DNA from: Stenotrophomonas rhizophila
GTDB lineage: Bacteria; Pseudomonadota; Gammaproteobacteria; Xanthomonadales; Xanthomonadaceae
Assembly: GCF_001704155.1 (NCBI RefSeq)
Contig: NZ_CP016294.1
Coordinates: 3,717,501-3,781,500, forward strand
DNA length: 64,000 nucleotides
Direction: 5' to 3'
A model generated the notes under the pieces. That model searched no databases. It worked only from the letters and a program-made list of their open reading frames with translations, and had not been told where the DNA came from. Below are positions 23,442 through 34,689 of this stretch, in pieces. The number at the start of each line of letters is the position of its first letter. Within the stretch, counting starts at the first letter, position 1. The position numbers and the translations under genes are program-made.

Positions 23442-23472
23442 GTGTCCGGAACCTTGAGTTAAATAAATTGGA

Positions 23473-23856
23473 TCAGCGCCTGGCCAGAGCCAGGACCTGG
23501 AACATCAGTCCGACGGCGATTCCGGCCAGCAGCGCCAATGCAGGCAGCTTGAAGACCACGAAACCCACCGCCAGGACACCGAATACGAGCGCCCACTTTG
23601 CCACCACCGCCAGGATCAGCCGCGACATCGCTGAACCTGCCGCCTGCACCCCGCCCCCCAGCGCCATCCGCGCCGCGACCCAGCCACCTGCCGATACCGC
23701 GATGCCCGATGCCAGCGCGCCAAGCGCGTACTTCGGGCCTGCCAGCAGCAGGAGCACCAGGGCCAGGACAGCCACTGCAGCCAGCGGGTACACCGCTGCG
23801 CGCAGCATCAGTCGCCGACCCGCGTCAACGGAGTTCAGCACACGTATGTCCTGCAT
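23473..23856 (-). CDS. atpI: ATP synthase subunit I
   Basis: The 127-residue protein has four membrane segments (about 17-40, 44-63, 80-98, 102-122) and the position, size and topology of the AtpI protein, which helps assemble the c ring or transports Mg2+. Sequence conservation in this family is low, so the call leans on synteny. It is the first gene of the operon, 56 bases downstream of the promoter -10 box. Confidence 0.85.
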   Translation of the reverse strand: MQDIRVLNSVDAGRRLMLRAAVYPLAAVAVLALVLLLLAGPKYALGALASGIAVSAGGWVAARMALGGGVQAAGSAMSRLILAVVAKWALVFGVLAVGFVVFKLPALALLAGIAVGLMFQVLALARR

Positions 23857-23911
23857 GGTTGTGGGAGGGGTGACCGGGGCTGGAACTGCCTGTGCCCCGT
23901 CGAGCCGCCAA

Positions 23912-23941
23912 ATTATAGCAACGGGACAATTTGCGAGACAA
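23912..23941 (-). promoter_or_regulatory. Sigma70 promoter of the atp operon
   Basis: On the minus strand, -35 TTGTCT (23936-23941) and a perfect -10 TATAAT (23912-23917) are 18 bases apart. The atpI start is at 23856, so the leader would be about 50 bases. Confidence 0.75.
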
Positions 23942-24139
23942 CCTGCGCCTGTTCATCCCGGACGACGCAAGTTGCTGCATCGCCACAGATTTTGGCCCGG
24001 GAGGGGGTCCGATCCCGCTACAGCCGGCCCCAATTCATGTCGCGTCGCACCATATTGAACTTTGGTCGTGGGGCCCGGTCAGAGAAGTGGGCCTGTCAAT
24101 TCGATCCTCGTCGATGCCCCTGAAGCAGGCCGGTACCGG
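23942..24139. other. Gene-free region, candidate small RNA or leader
   Basis: Between the atp promoter and the outer-membrane protein gene (23857-24351) I see no convincing coding frame. On the plus strand this stretch leads into an intrinsic terminator at 24140-24173 with no gene in front of it, so it could encode a small RNA or the leader of the gene at 24352. C-rich and G-rich runs (GGGGGTCC, GTGGGGCCCGG) could form paired structure. It does not match the SRP RNA core. No clear plus-strand sigma70 promoter was found; a TTGAAC at 24055 has no -10 partner. Confidence 0.35.
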
Positions 24140-24173
24140 GCGGCCCCGAGCTCTCTCCGGGGCCGCCTTTTTT
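24140..24173 (+). terminator. Orphan intrinsic terminator
   Basis: Nine-base arms (GCGGCCCCG at 24140-24148, CGGGGCCGC at 24158-24166) are followed by a C and six T. No plus-strand gene ends before it, and it lies about 180 bases upstream of the start at 24352. Confidence 0.75.
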
Positions 24174-24351
24174 CCGGGCCGGCCGCATCCGCTACAACGT
24201 TGTGCAGTGCCCGCGGCGGCCACGCCCGGACCCCGACGGTCACCCGGGGTGCATGAACGGTACACACAATCTCCACCATACGTTCACGAATGGTGGACGC
24301 GGCGCTGGGCAGAGTGATTCCACTTCACTGAATCCCTCCAAGGATAGAACG

Positions 24352-25167
24352 ATGCGCCTGCTTCCCCTGCTCGCCCTGCCGCTGGCCATGGCCGCCCTCA
24401 CCCACGCCACGTCCGCGAGCGCGGCCGAAGGCGATGACCGCTTCGCCCTGCGCCTGGGTGCGATGAACATCGACTCGGACAACACGATCCGGGGCAACAC
24501 CACGGTGCTCGGCCAGGATGTGGGCTTCTCCGAGGACTTCGGCCTGGGCGGCAAGGAATGGGAGCCGCGCATTGACGGCCTGTTCCGCATCAGCGACCGC
24601 CAGCGCCTGATCTTCAACTACTTCAAGTACGACAAGGACCGCCGCGAAACCCTCAACGACGGCATCAGCTTCGGCGGCGAAACCGTGCCCGCCGGCAGCT
24701 TCGTCAAGGGCGAGCTGAAGTACCAGGTGGCCAGCCTGGTGTACGACTACTCGGTGGTGGACACCGAGAAGTTCGACCTCGGCCTGCAGCTGGGTGCGGA
24801 GTACGCCAAGGTGAGCACCAAGGCCTACGCCGACCTGGGCACCGTGTACCAGGGCGAGTTCCTGGACGAGAAGGCCGACGGCGTTGCGCCGGTGGTCGGT
24901 GCGCGCTTCACCATCACCCCGTCCGAGAAGTGGATGATCACCGCGCAGGGCCAGTACCTCAACACTGACTGGGGCAACTTCGATGACTACGATGGCGACC
25001 TGACCCGCGCCAATGTGATCGTGGATTACAGGTTCACCGACAATTTCGGCATCTTCGCCGGCTACGACTGGTTCCGCCTCGACGTCGACCAGACCGGCAG
25101 CGATGGCACCATCGGCCTGAAGCAGGAATTCAAGGGCCCGGTCGCCGGCATCAGCGTTTCGTTCTGA
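24352..25167 (+). CDS. Outer-membrane beta-barrel protein of unknown function
   Basis: The 271-residue protein has a signal peptide cleaved near residue 24 (SASA/AEG) and a mature part of alternating beta strands rich in Tyr, Phe, Asp and Gly, ending in the aromatic SVSF typical of barrels handled by BamA. A good AAGGA stands 8 bases before the ATG. No substrate-specific motif is visible. It is a single-gene unit between an orphan terminator and its own terminator at 25201. Confidence 0.75.
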   Translation: MRLLPLLALPLAMAALTHATSASAAEGDDRFALRLGAMNIDSDNTIRGNTTVLGQDVGFSEDFGLGGKEWEPRIDGLFRISDRQRLIFNYFKYDKDRRETLNDGISFGGETVPAGSFVKGELKYQVASLVYDYSVVDTEKFDLGLQLGAEYAKVSTKAYADLGTVYQGEFLDEKADGVAPVVGARFTITPSEKWMITAQGQYLNTDWGNFDDYDGDLTRANVIVDYRFTDNFGIFAGYDWFRLDVDQTGSDGTIGLKQEFKGPVAGISVSF

Positions 25168-25168
25168 T

Positions 25169-25226
25169 CCAACCGTTGGTTGGTGTGTTACCGCACGAAA
25201 AACCCGGCGAATGCCGGGTTTTTTGT
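25169..25226 (+). terminator. Intrinsic terminator after the barrel protein gene
   Basis: Arms AACCCGGC (25201-25208) and GCCGGGTT (25213-25220) enclose GAAT and are followed by a T run. A small palindrome with a GTT loop (CCAACC/GGTTGG, 25169-25183) lies before it and may be a degenerate SMAG copy. Confidence 0.82.
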
Positions 25227-25238
25227 TGGGTAACATGC

Positions 25239-25261
25239 AGCGGACTAACAGTCCGCTCTAC
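25239..25261 (-). repeat. SMAG-like GTAG palindrome after lpd
   Basis: On the minus strand GTAG is followed by AGCGGACT, a GTT loop and AGTCCGCT. It begins 3 bases after the lpd stop codon and may protect the transcript end. Confidence 0.75.
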
Positions 25262-25264
25262 CGA

Positions 25265-27073
25265 TCATTTTTTTTTCGGGATGTACAGATCGGTGATGGT
25301 GCCGTCGTAGATTTCCGCGGCCATCGCCACCGATTCGCTCAGCGTCGGGTGGGCGTGGATGGTGTGCCCGATGTCTTCGGCTTCGGCGCCCATCTCGATG
25401 GCCAGGCCGATTTCGGCCAGCAGGTCACCGGCGTGCACGCCGACGATCGCGCCGCCGATGATGCGGTGGGTTTCCTCATCGAAGATCAGCTTGGTGAAGC
25501 CTTCGGTGCGGCCGATGCCGATGGCACGGCCACTGGCCGCCCATGGGAACTTCGCCACGCCGACCTTCAGGCCCTGCGCCTTGGCTTCGGTTTCGGTCAC
25601 GCCGACCCAGGCGATTTCCGGGTTGGTGTAGGCCACCGACGGAATCACCCGCGCCACCCACTCCTTTTTCTCGCCCGAGGCCACTTCAGCGGCCAGCTTG
25701 CCCTCGTGCGTGGCCTTGTGGGCCAGCATCGGGTTGCCGACGATATCGCCGATGGCAAAGATGTGCGGCACGTTGGTGCGCATCTGGCGGTCCACCGGAA
25801 TGAAGCCACGCTCGGTGACGCCCACCCCGGCCTTCTCCGCGCCGATCTTCTTCCCGTTCGGCGAGCGCCCCACGGCCACCAGCACGCGGTCGAAGGTGCC
25901 CTGCTCCAGCCCCGGCTTCTCGCCTTCGGCAGCGGCTTCGAAGGTCAAGGTGATGCCCTTCTTGTCCGCGTTCACGCCGGAGGCCTTGGTCTTGAGGTGG
26001 ACCTCGACGCCCTGCTTCTTCAGGCGGTCTGCCAACGGCTTGACCAGGTCCTTGTCGGCACCAGGCATCAGCTGGTCCATGAACTCCACCACGGTCACCT
26101 TGCTGCCCAGCGCCGCGTACACGGTCGCCATTTCGAGGCCGATGATGCCGCCACCGACCACCAGCAGCGAGCCGGGAATGTCGGCCAGTTCCAGCGCGTC
26201 GGTGGAATCCATCACGCGCGGGTCGTCCCACGGGAAGTTCGGCAGCTTCACTGCCTGCGAGCCGGCGGCGATGATGCACTGCTGGAAGCGCAGCAGCTGG
26301 GTCGTGCCGTCGTCGCCGACGATCTCCAGCTCATTGGCCGACACGAAGGTCGCCACGCCCTGCACGGTGCGCACCTTGCGCTGCTTGGCCATGCCCGACA
26401 GGCCCTTGGTCAGCTGGGTGACCACCTTTTCCTTGTAGCCGCGCAGCTTGTCCAGGGTGATCTTCGGCGCGCTGAATTCCACGCCGAAATCGCCCGCGTG
26501 GGCCACTTCGTCGATCACCGCAGCGGCGTGCAACAGCGCCTTGGACGGAATGCAGCCCACGTTGAGGCACACGCCGCCCAGGCTGGCGTAGCGTTCGATC
26601 AGCACGGTGTCCACGCCCAGGTCGGCCGAGCGGAACGCGGCGGTGTAACCGCCCGGACCCGCACCCAGCACCACCATCTGGCATTCGATGTCGGCCGGCT
26701 TGCCCGACGACAGCGCCGGCTGCGGCGCGGCCGGTTCGGCCGGCGCGCGGTGCGACGGGGTCACCGGCGGCTTGCTGGCCGGGGCGGCGGCCTTGGGCGC
26801 TTCCGCCGTAGACGCGGCCGGGGCGGCAGCGGCGCCTTCGGCGTCCAGCACCACCACCACATCGCCTTCGGACAGCGTATCGCCGAGCTTGACCTTGATT
26901 TCCTTCACCACGCCGGCAGCCGAAGACGGCACTTCCAGGGTGGCCTTGTCCGATTCCAGCGTGACCAGGCCCTGGTCCTTCTTCACCGTGTCGCCCACGG
27001 CGACCAGCAGTTCGATCACCGGCACCGCGCTGTAATCGCCGATGTCGGGAACCTTGATTTCAATAGCGGCCAT
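25265..27073 (-). CDS. lpd: Dihydrolipoyl dehydrogenase (E3) with N-terminal lipoyl domain
   Basis: The 602-residue protein combines a lipoyl domain (1-78, lipoyl Lys43 in ESDKATLE), an Ala/Pro linker (about 80-120) and a full E3 flavoprotein. The E3 part shows FAD motif GAGPGG (137-142), redox Cys169 and Cys174 (GGVCLNVGC), NAD motif GGGIIGLE and the C-terminal HAHPTLSE dyad. It reoxidises the lipoyl groups of the pyruvate dehydrogenase E2. The ATG at 27073 starts directly at the lipoyl domain; the open frame upstream is non-coding in character. It lies in one unit with the E2 gene and a periplasmic protein gene. Confidence 0.96.
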   Translation of the reverse strand: MAAIEIKVPDIGDYSAVPVIELLVAVGDTVKKDQGLVTLESDKATLEVPSSAAGVVKEIKVKLGDTLSEGDVVVVLDAEGAAAAPAASTAEAPKAAAPASKPPVTPSHRAPAEPAAPQPALSSGKPADIECQMVVLGAGPGGYTAAFRSADLGVDTVLIERYASLGGVCLNVGCIPSKALLHAAAVIDEVAHAGDFGVEFSAPKITLDKLRGYKEKVVTQLTKGLSGMAKQRKVRTVQGVATFVSANELEIVGDDGTTQLLRFQQCIIAAGSQAVKLPNFPWDDPRVMDSTDALELADIPGSLLVVGGGIIGLEMATVYAALGSKVTVVEFMDQLMPGADKDLVKPLADRLKKQGVEVHLKTKASGVNADKKGITLTFEAAAEGEKPGLEQGTFDRVLVAVGRSPNGKKIGAEKAGVGVTERGFIPVDRQMRTNVPHIFAIGDIVGNPMLAHKATHEGKLAAEVASGEKKEWVARVIPSVAYTNPEIAWVGVTETEAKAQGLKVGVAKFPWAASGRAIGIGRTEGFTKLIFDEETHRIIGGAIVGVHAGDLLAEIGLAIEMGAEAEDIGHTIHAHPTLSESVAMAAEIYDGTITDLYIPKKK

Positions 27074-27090
27074 TCGTCTTCTCCTGGGTC

Positions 27091-27741
27091 TCAGCCGGCG
27101 TTGCCGGCGAGCAGTTGCTGCAGTTCGTCGAGCGACTCGTCCAGATCCTGCCAGCGACGGTCGAGCTTCTTTTCCTTGGTGTCGCTGGCTTCGATCAGCA
27201 GCGCCACCTGTTTCATCATCAGTTTGCCGGCGCCGCACTCCCAGCGCGGGCCGCTGTAGCGCTCGCCAGCCACCTGGAAGGACAGCACCTCACCGTCGGT
27301 CACCGGCGCCTTGCGCCCTGCCGGCACACCCGAATCCAGCGCGGCCTGCCAGCTGCGCAGCAGGCGCTGGGCCAGCGCGGCGGGGATGGCGACCTGGTAC
27401 TGGTCCGGTTCCTGGTCCACGCGCAGCTCCACGCCACCACCGCGTGCACTGTTGTTCCAGTTGTACACGCGCTTGTCGGCCTCGCTGTAGCGCAGGGTCC
27501 ACGCCTGGTCCTGGCTGCCGGGGAGCAGCGCCACGCCGGTTTCCACCCCGCCCTTGGGCAGGATGGTCAGCGCCAGCGCGGGCTGTGCATTGCCATTGAA
27601 CAGGGTTTCCACGGCCTGGCCGTAGTTGCCCACCGCCGGCGGCCAGCCGCGGCCGATATCGGTCGTGCACGCGGCGGACGCGCCGGGCGCAACAACCAGG
27701 GCGGCCAACATCACCGCAACGCCCGCCAGGCGCTGCCTCAC
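27091..27741 (-). CDS. Periplasmic protein of unknown function inside the PDH unit
   Basis: The 216-residue protein has a signal peptide (1 to about 24, ending ASA/A) and a mature domain with two cysteines (in AACTTD and WECGAG) that could pair, and an acidic helical C-terminus. I do not recognise the family. It starts with GTG whose GTGA overlaps the aceF stop by 4 bases, and lpd starts 18 bases after its stop, so it is expressed with the E2 and E3 subunits although it is exported. Why a secreted protein sits there is not clear. Confidence 0.75.
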   Translation of the reverse strand: MRQRLAGVAVMLAALVVAPGASAACTTDIGRGWPPAVGNYGQAVETLFNGNAQPALALTILPKGGVETGVALLPGSQDQAWTLRYSEADKRVYNWNNSARGGGVELRVDQEPDQYQVAIPAALAQRLLRSWQAALDSGVPAGRKAPVTDGEVLSFQVAGERYSGPRWECGAGKLMMKQVALLIEASDTKEKKLDRRWQDLDESLDELQQLLAGNAG

Positions 27742-29462
27742 AGCAGCACGCGCCGCATGTCGGCCAGCACCTGCGACAGGTACGTGGTGAAGCGCGCGGC
27801 CAGCGCACCGTCGATGACACGGTGGTCGTAGCTCAGCGACAGCGGCAGCATCAGCTTCGGAGCGAATTCCTTGCCGTTCCAGACCGGCTGGATCGAGGAC
27901 TTGGACACGCCCAGGATGGCGACTTCCGGTGCATTGACGATCGGGGTGAAGGCGGTGCCGCCGATGCCGCCCAGCGAGCTGATCGAGAAGCAGCCGCCAC
28001 TCATGTCGGCCGGGCCCAGCTTGCCGTCGCGCGCCTTTTTGGCCAGCTCGCCGGTTTCCTGGGCGATCTGCACCACGCCCTTCTTGTCCACGTCGCGGAT
28101 CACCGGAACGACCAGGCCGTTCGGGGTGTCAGCAGCGAAGCCGATGTTGAAGTACTTCTTCAGCGTCAGGTTTTCACCGGCCGCATCCAGCGATGCGTTG
28201 AATTCCGGGAACTGCTTCAGCGCCGCGGCGCTGGCCTTGATCAGGAAGGCGAGCATGGTCAGCTTGATGCCGGCCTTCTCGTTTTCCTTGTTCAGCGCCA
28301 CGCGCAGGCCTTCCAGGTCGGTGATGTCGGCCTGCTCGAACTGGGTGACGTGCGGGATCATGGCCCAGTTGCGCGCCAGGTTGGCGCCGGAGATCTTCTT
28401 GATGCGCGACAGCGGCTGGGTCTCGACTTCACCGAACTTGCTGAAATCGACCTTCGGCCACGGCAGCAGGTTGAGCCCGCCACCGGCGGCGACCGTACCA
28501 CCGGCAACGGCGGCGCCAGCGCCGGTCAACGCCGACTTGACGAACTTCTGCACGTCGGCCTTGGTGATGCGGCCGCCCTTTTCGGTGCCGGTCAACTGGT
28601 TGAGGTCCACGCCCAGTTCGCGGGCGAACACGCGCACCGCCGGGGTGGCGTACGGCACCTTGGACGGCAGCACGCTGTCGGCGTTGAACTGCACCGGCGG
28701 GCTGCTCGGGGCACCGGCCGAGGGGGCGCTGGCGATTTCGCGCGCCGCCAGCTTGTCCGGCTGGGCCGGCACGGCGACCGGTTCCACCTTGGTGCCGGTT
28801 TCGGCAGCGGCCGGGGCGGCGGCAGCGGCGGCCTGGCTCGGCGCCGGGGCGGCGGCGCCCTCGGCTTCGATGATGGCGACAACCTTGCCCTGCGACAGGG
28901 TGTCGCCGACCTTGACCTTGATTTCCTTGACCACGCCGGCAACCGACGACGGCACTTCCATCGTGGCCTTGTCCGACTCGAGCGTGACCAGGCCCTGGTC
29001 TTTCTTGACGGTATCGCCGACGGCGACCAGCACTTCGATCACCGGGATGTCGGTGTAATCGCCGATGTCCGGCACCAGCGCTTCCACCGGGCCACCGCCG
29101 GCAGCAGCCGGTGCAGCGGCGGGCGCGCTCTGGGTGGCCGGGGCCGGGGCGGCAGCAGCAGCCTTGGCCGGGGCGGCAGCGGGTGCCGGCGCAGCCGCCG
29201 GGGCAGGCGCTGCGGCTGCGTCAGCCACTTCGATCAGGGCCACGACCTTGCCCTCGGACAGGTTGTCGCCGACCTTGACCTTGATTTCCTTGACTACGCC
29301 GGCGACCGAGGACGGCACTTCCATCGTGGCCTTGTCCGACTCGAGCGTGACCAGCCCCTGGTCCTTCTTGACGGTGTCACCAACGGCGACAAGCACCTCG
29401 ATTACCGGGATATCGCTGTAGTCACCGATATCGGGGACAAGTGCTTCCTTGATTTCGGCCAT
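27738..29462 (-). CDS. aceF: Pyruvate dehydrogenase E2, dihydrolipoyllysine acetyltransferase
   Basis: The 574-residue protein has two lipoyl domains (lipoyl Lys44 and Lys165, each in ESDKATMEV), separated by Ala/Pro linkers, an E3/E1-binding domain (about 265-300, ATPAVRVFARELGV) and the catalytic domain ending with YDHRVIDGALAARF (His547, Asp551). It transfers acetyl to CoA. The start at 29462 is preceded by GGAG. The E1 gene aceE is not in the window. A third lipoyl domain of the set is on the E3 subunit. Confidence 0.96.
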   Translation of the reverse strand: MAEIKEALVPDIGDYSDIPVIEVLVAVGDTVKKDQGLVTLESDKATMEVPSSVAGVVKEIKVKVGDNLSEGKVVALIEVADAAAAPAPAAAPAPAAAPAKAAAAAPAPATQSAPAAAPAAAGGGPVEALVPDIGDYTDIPVIEVLVAVGDTVKKDQGLVTLESDKATMEVPSSVAGVVKEIKVKVGDTLSQGKVVAIIEAEGAAAPAPSQAAAAAAPAAAETGTKVEPVAVPAQPDKLAAREIASAPSAGAPSSPPVQFNADSVLPSKVPYATPAVRVFARELGVDLNQLTGTEKGGRITKADVQKFVKSALTGAGAAVAGGTVAAGGGLNLLPWPKVDFSKFGEVETQPLSRIKKISGANLARNWAMIPHVTQFEQADITDLEGLRVALNKENEKAGIKLTMLAFLIKASAAALKQFPEFNASLDAAGENLTLKKYFNIGFAADTPNGLVVPVIRDVDKKGVVQIAQETGELAKKARDGKLGPADMSGGCFSISSLGGIGGTAFTPIVNAPEVAILGVSKSSIQPVWNGKEFAPKLMLPLSLSYDHRVIDGALAARFTTYLSQVLADMRRVLL

Positions 29463-29641
29463 GGGGATAACTCCGGCAATCTGGTGTAGGGAATCGCCTA
29501 TTGTGGGGGCATGAGGCGTCAGCGCCAACCAGCTTGGGCAATTTTCACCCGCTCTGTCCCGGGACAGCGTGTTGCAGCAGGGATGGGCGCTGCTGCGGCC
29601 GGTGTTCCAGTCGGTACCGTATTGTCCCGCTACGGTCCGGC

Positions 29642-30196
29642 TCAGCCGGCCAGGACATCGGCGACGGGCTGCCACGCCACCTGCAGGCGCGGCAGCGGCC
29701 ATGCCGCATTCGCCGGGCTGGTCGAGGGCAGCGACCACACCGCCAGGGAAGCCGCACGGTCGCCCAGCACCGGCAGGATGTAACGCACGAAGGCGGCGTG
29801 TGCAGTGGCGCCATTGCAGGCGACCGCCGCCAAGGCCGGCAATCGGCCAACCAGATCGGCCACGGCATTGGGCACTTCGCTGCCGCGCACGATCGCCGCG
29901 TCCAGGCTGCCACGCCGCTCGCACTGCCCGATCACATCCCACAGCCCTACGCCGGCCGATTGCAACGCCTGCAGGCGATCAACGTAGGCAAGGCCGGCGT
30001 TGATCCCGGTCAGCGCCGCCATCAACGGCCAGAATCGATTGCGCGGATGCGCGTAATACTGCGATGCATGCAGCGATGCGACGCCCGGCATCGATCCCAG
30101 CACGAGCACGCGGCAACCTGCCGAAACCTGCGCAGGCAGGCCGATGCACAGCATTGGATTCGTCACGGTGTCTCCAGATGCATGAATGTCGTGCAT
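29642..30196 (-). CDS. Hypoxanthine/deoxyinosine-type DNA glycosylase (UDG family 6-like)
   Basis: The 184-residue protein fits the UDG superfamily branch that removes deaminated adenine. It has GSMPGVASLHASQYYAHP (residues 34-51) followed by RNRFW, and SLPSTSPANA near the C-terminus, the two active-site motifs of the DNA-deoxyinosine glycosylase group. The start is uncertain: M1 at 30196 or M15 at 30154. It is a single gene facing away from ompW. It is the second UDG-fold protein in this window, besides the UdgX protein. Confidence 0.85.
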   Translation of the reverse strand: MHDIHASGDTVTNPMLCIGLPAQVSAGCRVLVLGSMPGVASLHASQYYAHPRNRFWPLMAALTGINAGLAYVDRLQALQSAGVGLWDVIGQCERRGSLDAAIVRGSEVPNAVADLVGRLPALAAVACNGATAHAAFVRYILPVLGDRAASLAVWSLPSTSPANAAWPLPRLQVAWQPVADVLAG

Positions 30197-30359
30197 TGCA
30201 TGATCGCGCGCCAGCGCAACGATTCCGCGCTGCTGGCTGAACAGAACAAACTAAATTTTAACGCGCGTCGGATTCGATTCATGTTGCGGGGACTACGTTT
30301 GCCTCGCCCCGATGCAACGGGGGCCCCAAGAACAAAAAAATACCTGAGGAGATTCCCCC

Positions 30360-32737
<2,378 letters not shown>

Positions 32738-32745
32738 TTCCCCGA

Positions 32746-33540
32746 TCAGAACGCCGGCAGCACCGCGCCTTTGTACTTCTCGGCGATGAAGGCCTTTACT
32801 TCCGGGCTGGTCAGCGCCTTGGCCAGCTGCTGCACGCGCGGGTCGTCCTTGTTGTCCGGGCGGGCGACCAGGAAGTTCACGTACGGCGAATCCTTGCTTT
32901 CAATCGCGAGCGCGTCCTGGGTCGGGTTGAGGCCCGCGTCCAGCGCGTAGTTGGTGTTGATCAGGGCCAGGTCCACCTGGTCGAGCACACGCGGCAGCAT
33001 CGCCGAATCCAGTTCGCGGAACTTGAGCTGCTTCGGGTTGGCAATGATGTCGCGCTGGGTGGCCAGTGCGTTGGTCGGGTCCTTGAGCGTGATCACGCCG
33101 GCCTTGTGCAGCAGGATCAGCGCACGGCTGTTGTTGCTCGGGTCGTTGGGAATCACCACGTCGGCCCCCACCGGCAGATCGGCGAGCGACTTGAAGCGGC
33201 GCGAGTAGGCGCCGAACGGCTCGATGTGCACGCCGATCACCTTGGTCAGGTCGGTCTTGCGGTCGCGGTTGTAGGCGTCCAGGTAGGGTTCGGTCTGGAA
33301 GTAGTTCACGTCCACCTGCTTCTGCACCAGCTGGTCGTTGGGCTGCACGTAGTCGTTGAAGACCTTTACGTCCAGCTCCAGGCCTTCCTTCTGCAGGATC
33401 GGCTTGACCACCGCCAGGATCTCGGCGTGCGGCACCGCCGTGGCCGCAACGACCAGCTTGCTGGAATCGGCGGCGGGCTTGCCGCAGGCGGCCAGGGCCA
33501 GCGTGGCGGCCAGCAACGGGAGCAACAGGGTCTTTTTCAT
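32746..33540 (-). CDS. metQ: MetQ/NlpA-type substrate-binding lipoprotein
   Basis: The 264-residue protein has a lipoprotein signal (LALAAC at about 14-19) and the NlpA/MetQ fold: ATAVPHAEIL, VDVNYFQTEPYLDAYN, VVIPNDPSNNSRAL and LALINTNYALDAG. It would deliver methionine to the MetNI ABC transporter, but neither metI nor metN is in the window. The family also includes binding proteins for other small molecules, so methionine is likely, not proven. The ATG at 33540 gives the proper signal peptide. Confidence 0.88.
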   Translation of the reverse strand: MKKTLLLPLLAATLALAACGKPAADSSKLVVAATAVPHAEILAVVKPILQKEGLELDVKVFNDYVQPNDQLVQKQVDVNYFQTEPYLDAYNRDRKTDLTKVIGVHIEPFGAYSRRFKSLADLPVGADVVIPNDPSNNSRALILLHKAGVITLKDPTNALATQRDIIANPKQLKFRELDSAMLPRVLDQVDLALINTNYALDAGLNPTQDALAIESKDSPYVNFLVARPDNKDDPRVQQLAKALTSPEVKAFIAEKYKGAVLPAF

Positions 33541-33634
33541 GGGGACGGAATCCGGGGGGGCTGCGTAGCAGCCAACCATACCGCAAGCCCCGGCCAGCCG
33601 GGTATCCCGGCCATATGACCGGGGGGCATGACCG

Positions 33635-34600
33635 TTATTCGTAATTGCTCAGCGCCATCATCAGCAGCGCCTTGGCCTGCTCGCGCAGCACGGTCGGCTC
33701 GATGATTTCCGCGTCCGAACCGTAGTGCAGCACGTCCATCAGCAGCTCACGCGAAACGCTGTAGGGCACCTTGAGCTCGTAGCGGCCGTCGGCCAGGAAC
33801 CGGCCCTGCTGCTTGGAATGCCAATGCTCGTCGGCCACCCAGCGCGCGGCCTTGGCACTGAAGACGATGGTGGCCCAGCCCTTGGGCGGGCCAGAGAAGA
33901 TGCCGTAGCTGGCACCCAACTGCTCGTCCAGCTCGGTGTCGTCCACGTCGCGCGCAACCGTGTCGACCACGCGGGCCTTGTAGATGCGGTCCACGGCGAA
34001 GCTGCGCAGGCCCTCGCGGCCGTGGTCCCAGGCGTCCAGGTACCAGTTGTCGCGATAGTGGGTCATGCGCTGCGGCGACACGGTGCGCTTGGTCGCCTCG
34101 TCGGTGGAACGGGCCCGGTACTCGAACGCCAGCTGCCTGCGCTCCAGCACGGCCGACGCCACGGCGCGGAAGCTGGCTTCATCGAACTTGCGGCCGCGGT
34201 GCGGAATGACCCGCACCCGGTCCACCGGCCAGGTCGACACGCCGGCCTGCGCGGCCAGCAACCCTTCGATGCGCTGCTGCAGCGGCGCCAGCACCGACGA
34301 CAACACGCCACCGCCGGTACGCGCCAGCAGGTGCTGGGAGGCCAGCAGGGCGTGCAGTTCTTCGGAGCTGAGCCACAGGCCGGGCAGCTCGAACCGCTCG
34401 CTCTCGTTGTCCTGGTAGCGGAAGCCGGCCTCGCCATCGCCCTCGACCGGTGCCATCAGCGCATCGCGCAGGAAGGCCAGGTCGCGATAGACGGTGGCGC
34501 GCGAACACGCCAGTTTTTCCTGCAGGGTCGCCACCGTGACCGGATAGCGGGCGGACTTCAGCAGACGATGCAGGGCGTTGATGCGTTCATATCGGTCCAT
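33635..34600 (-). CDS. YafY-type WYL-domain transcriptional regulator
   Basis: The 321-residue protein has an N-terminal winged helix (1-55, VTVATLQEKLACSRATVYRDL), a WYL domain (about 140-220, RMTHYRDNWYLDAWDH) and a C-terminal WCX extension (about 240-315). WYL proteins sense nucleic acids or nucleotides and often control stress or defence genes. It is a single gene. Its start lies about 90 bases from the start of the divergent lipoprotein gene, so the two may share a control region. Confidence 0.9.
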   Translation of the reverse strand: MDRYERINALHRLLKSARYPVTVATLQEKLACSRATVYRDLAFLRDALMAPVEGDGEAGFRYQDNESERFELPGLWLSSEELHALLASQHLLARTGGGVLSSVLAPLQQRIEGLLAAQAGVSTWPVDRVRVIPHRGRKFDEASFRAVASAVLERRQLAFEYRARSTDEATKRTVSPQRMTHYRDNWYLDAWDHGREGLRSFAVDRIYKARVVDTVARDVDDTELDEQLGASYGIFSGPPKGWATIVFSAKAARWVADEHWHSKQQGRFLADGRYELKVPYSVSRELLMDVLHYGSDAEIIEPTVLREQAKALLMMALSNYE

Positions 34601-34689
34601 GACCCGATTATGTCCGAGTCGCCGCCGTTGTGGCGGCCCGGATCCGAACTTCGGCTATCGTGGGGCCCCCTGCCCGCCCGAACCCCGCC

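Noticed and set aside
24040..24173. SRP 4.5S RNA or 6S RNA
   Set aside because: The conserved SRP tetraloop region is absent and no 6S-like long bulged stem was evident.
29463..29942. N-terminal extension of aceF
   Set aside because: The added 160 residues overlap the DNA glycosylase gene in another frame; the ATG at 29462 starts exactly at the lipoyl domain.
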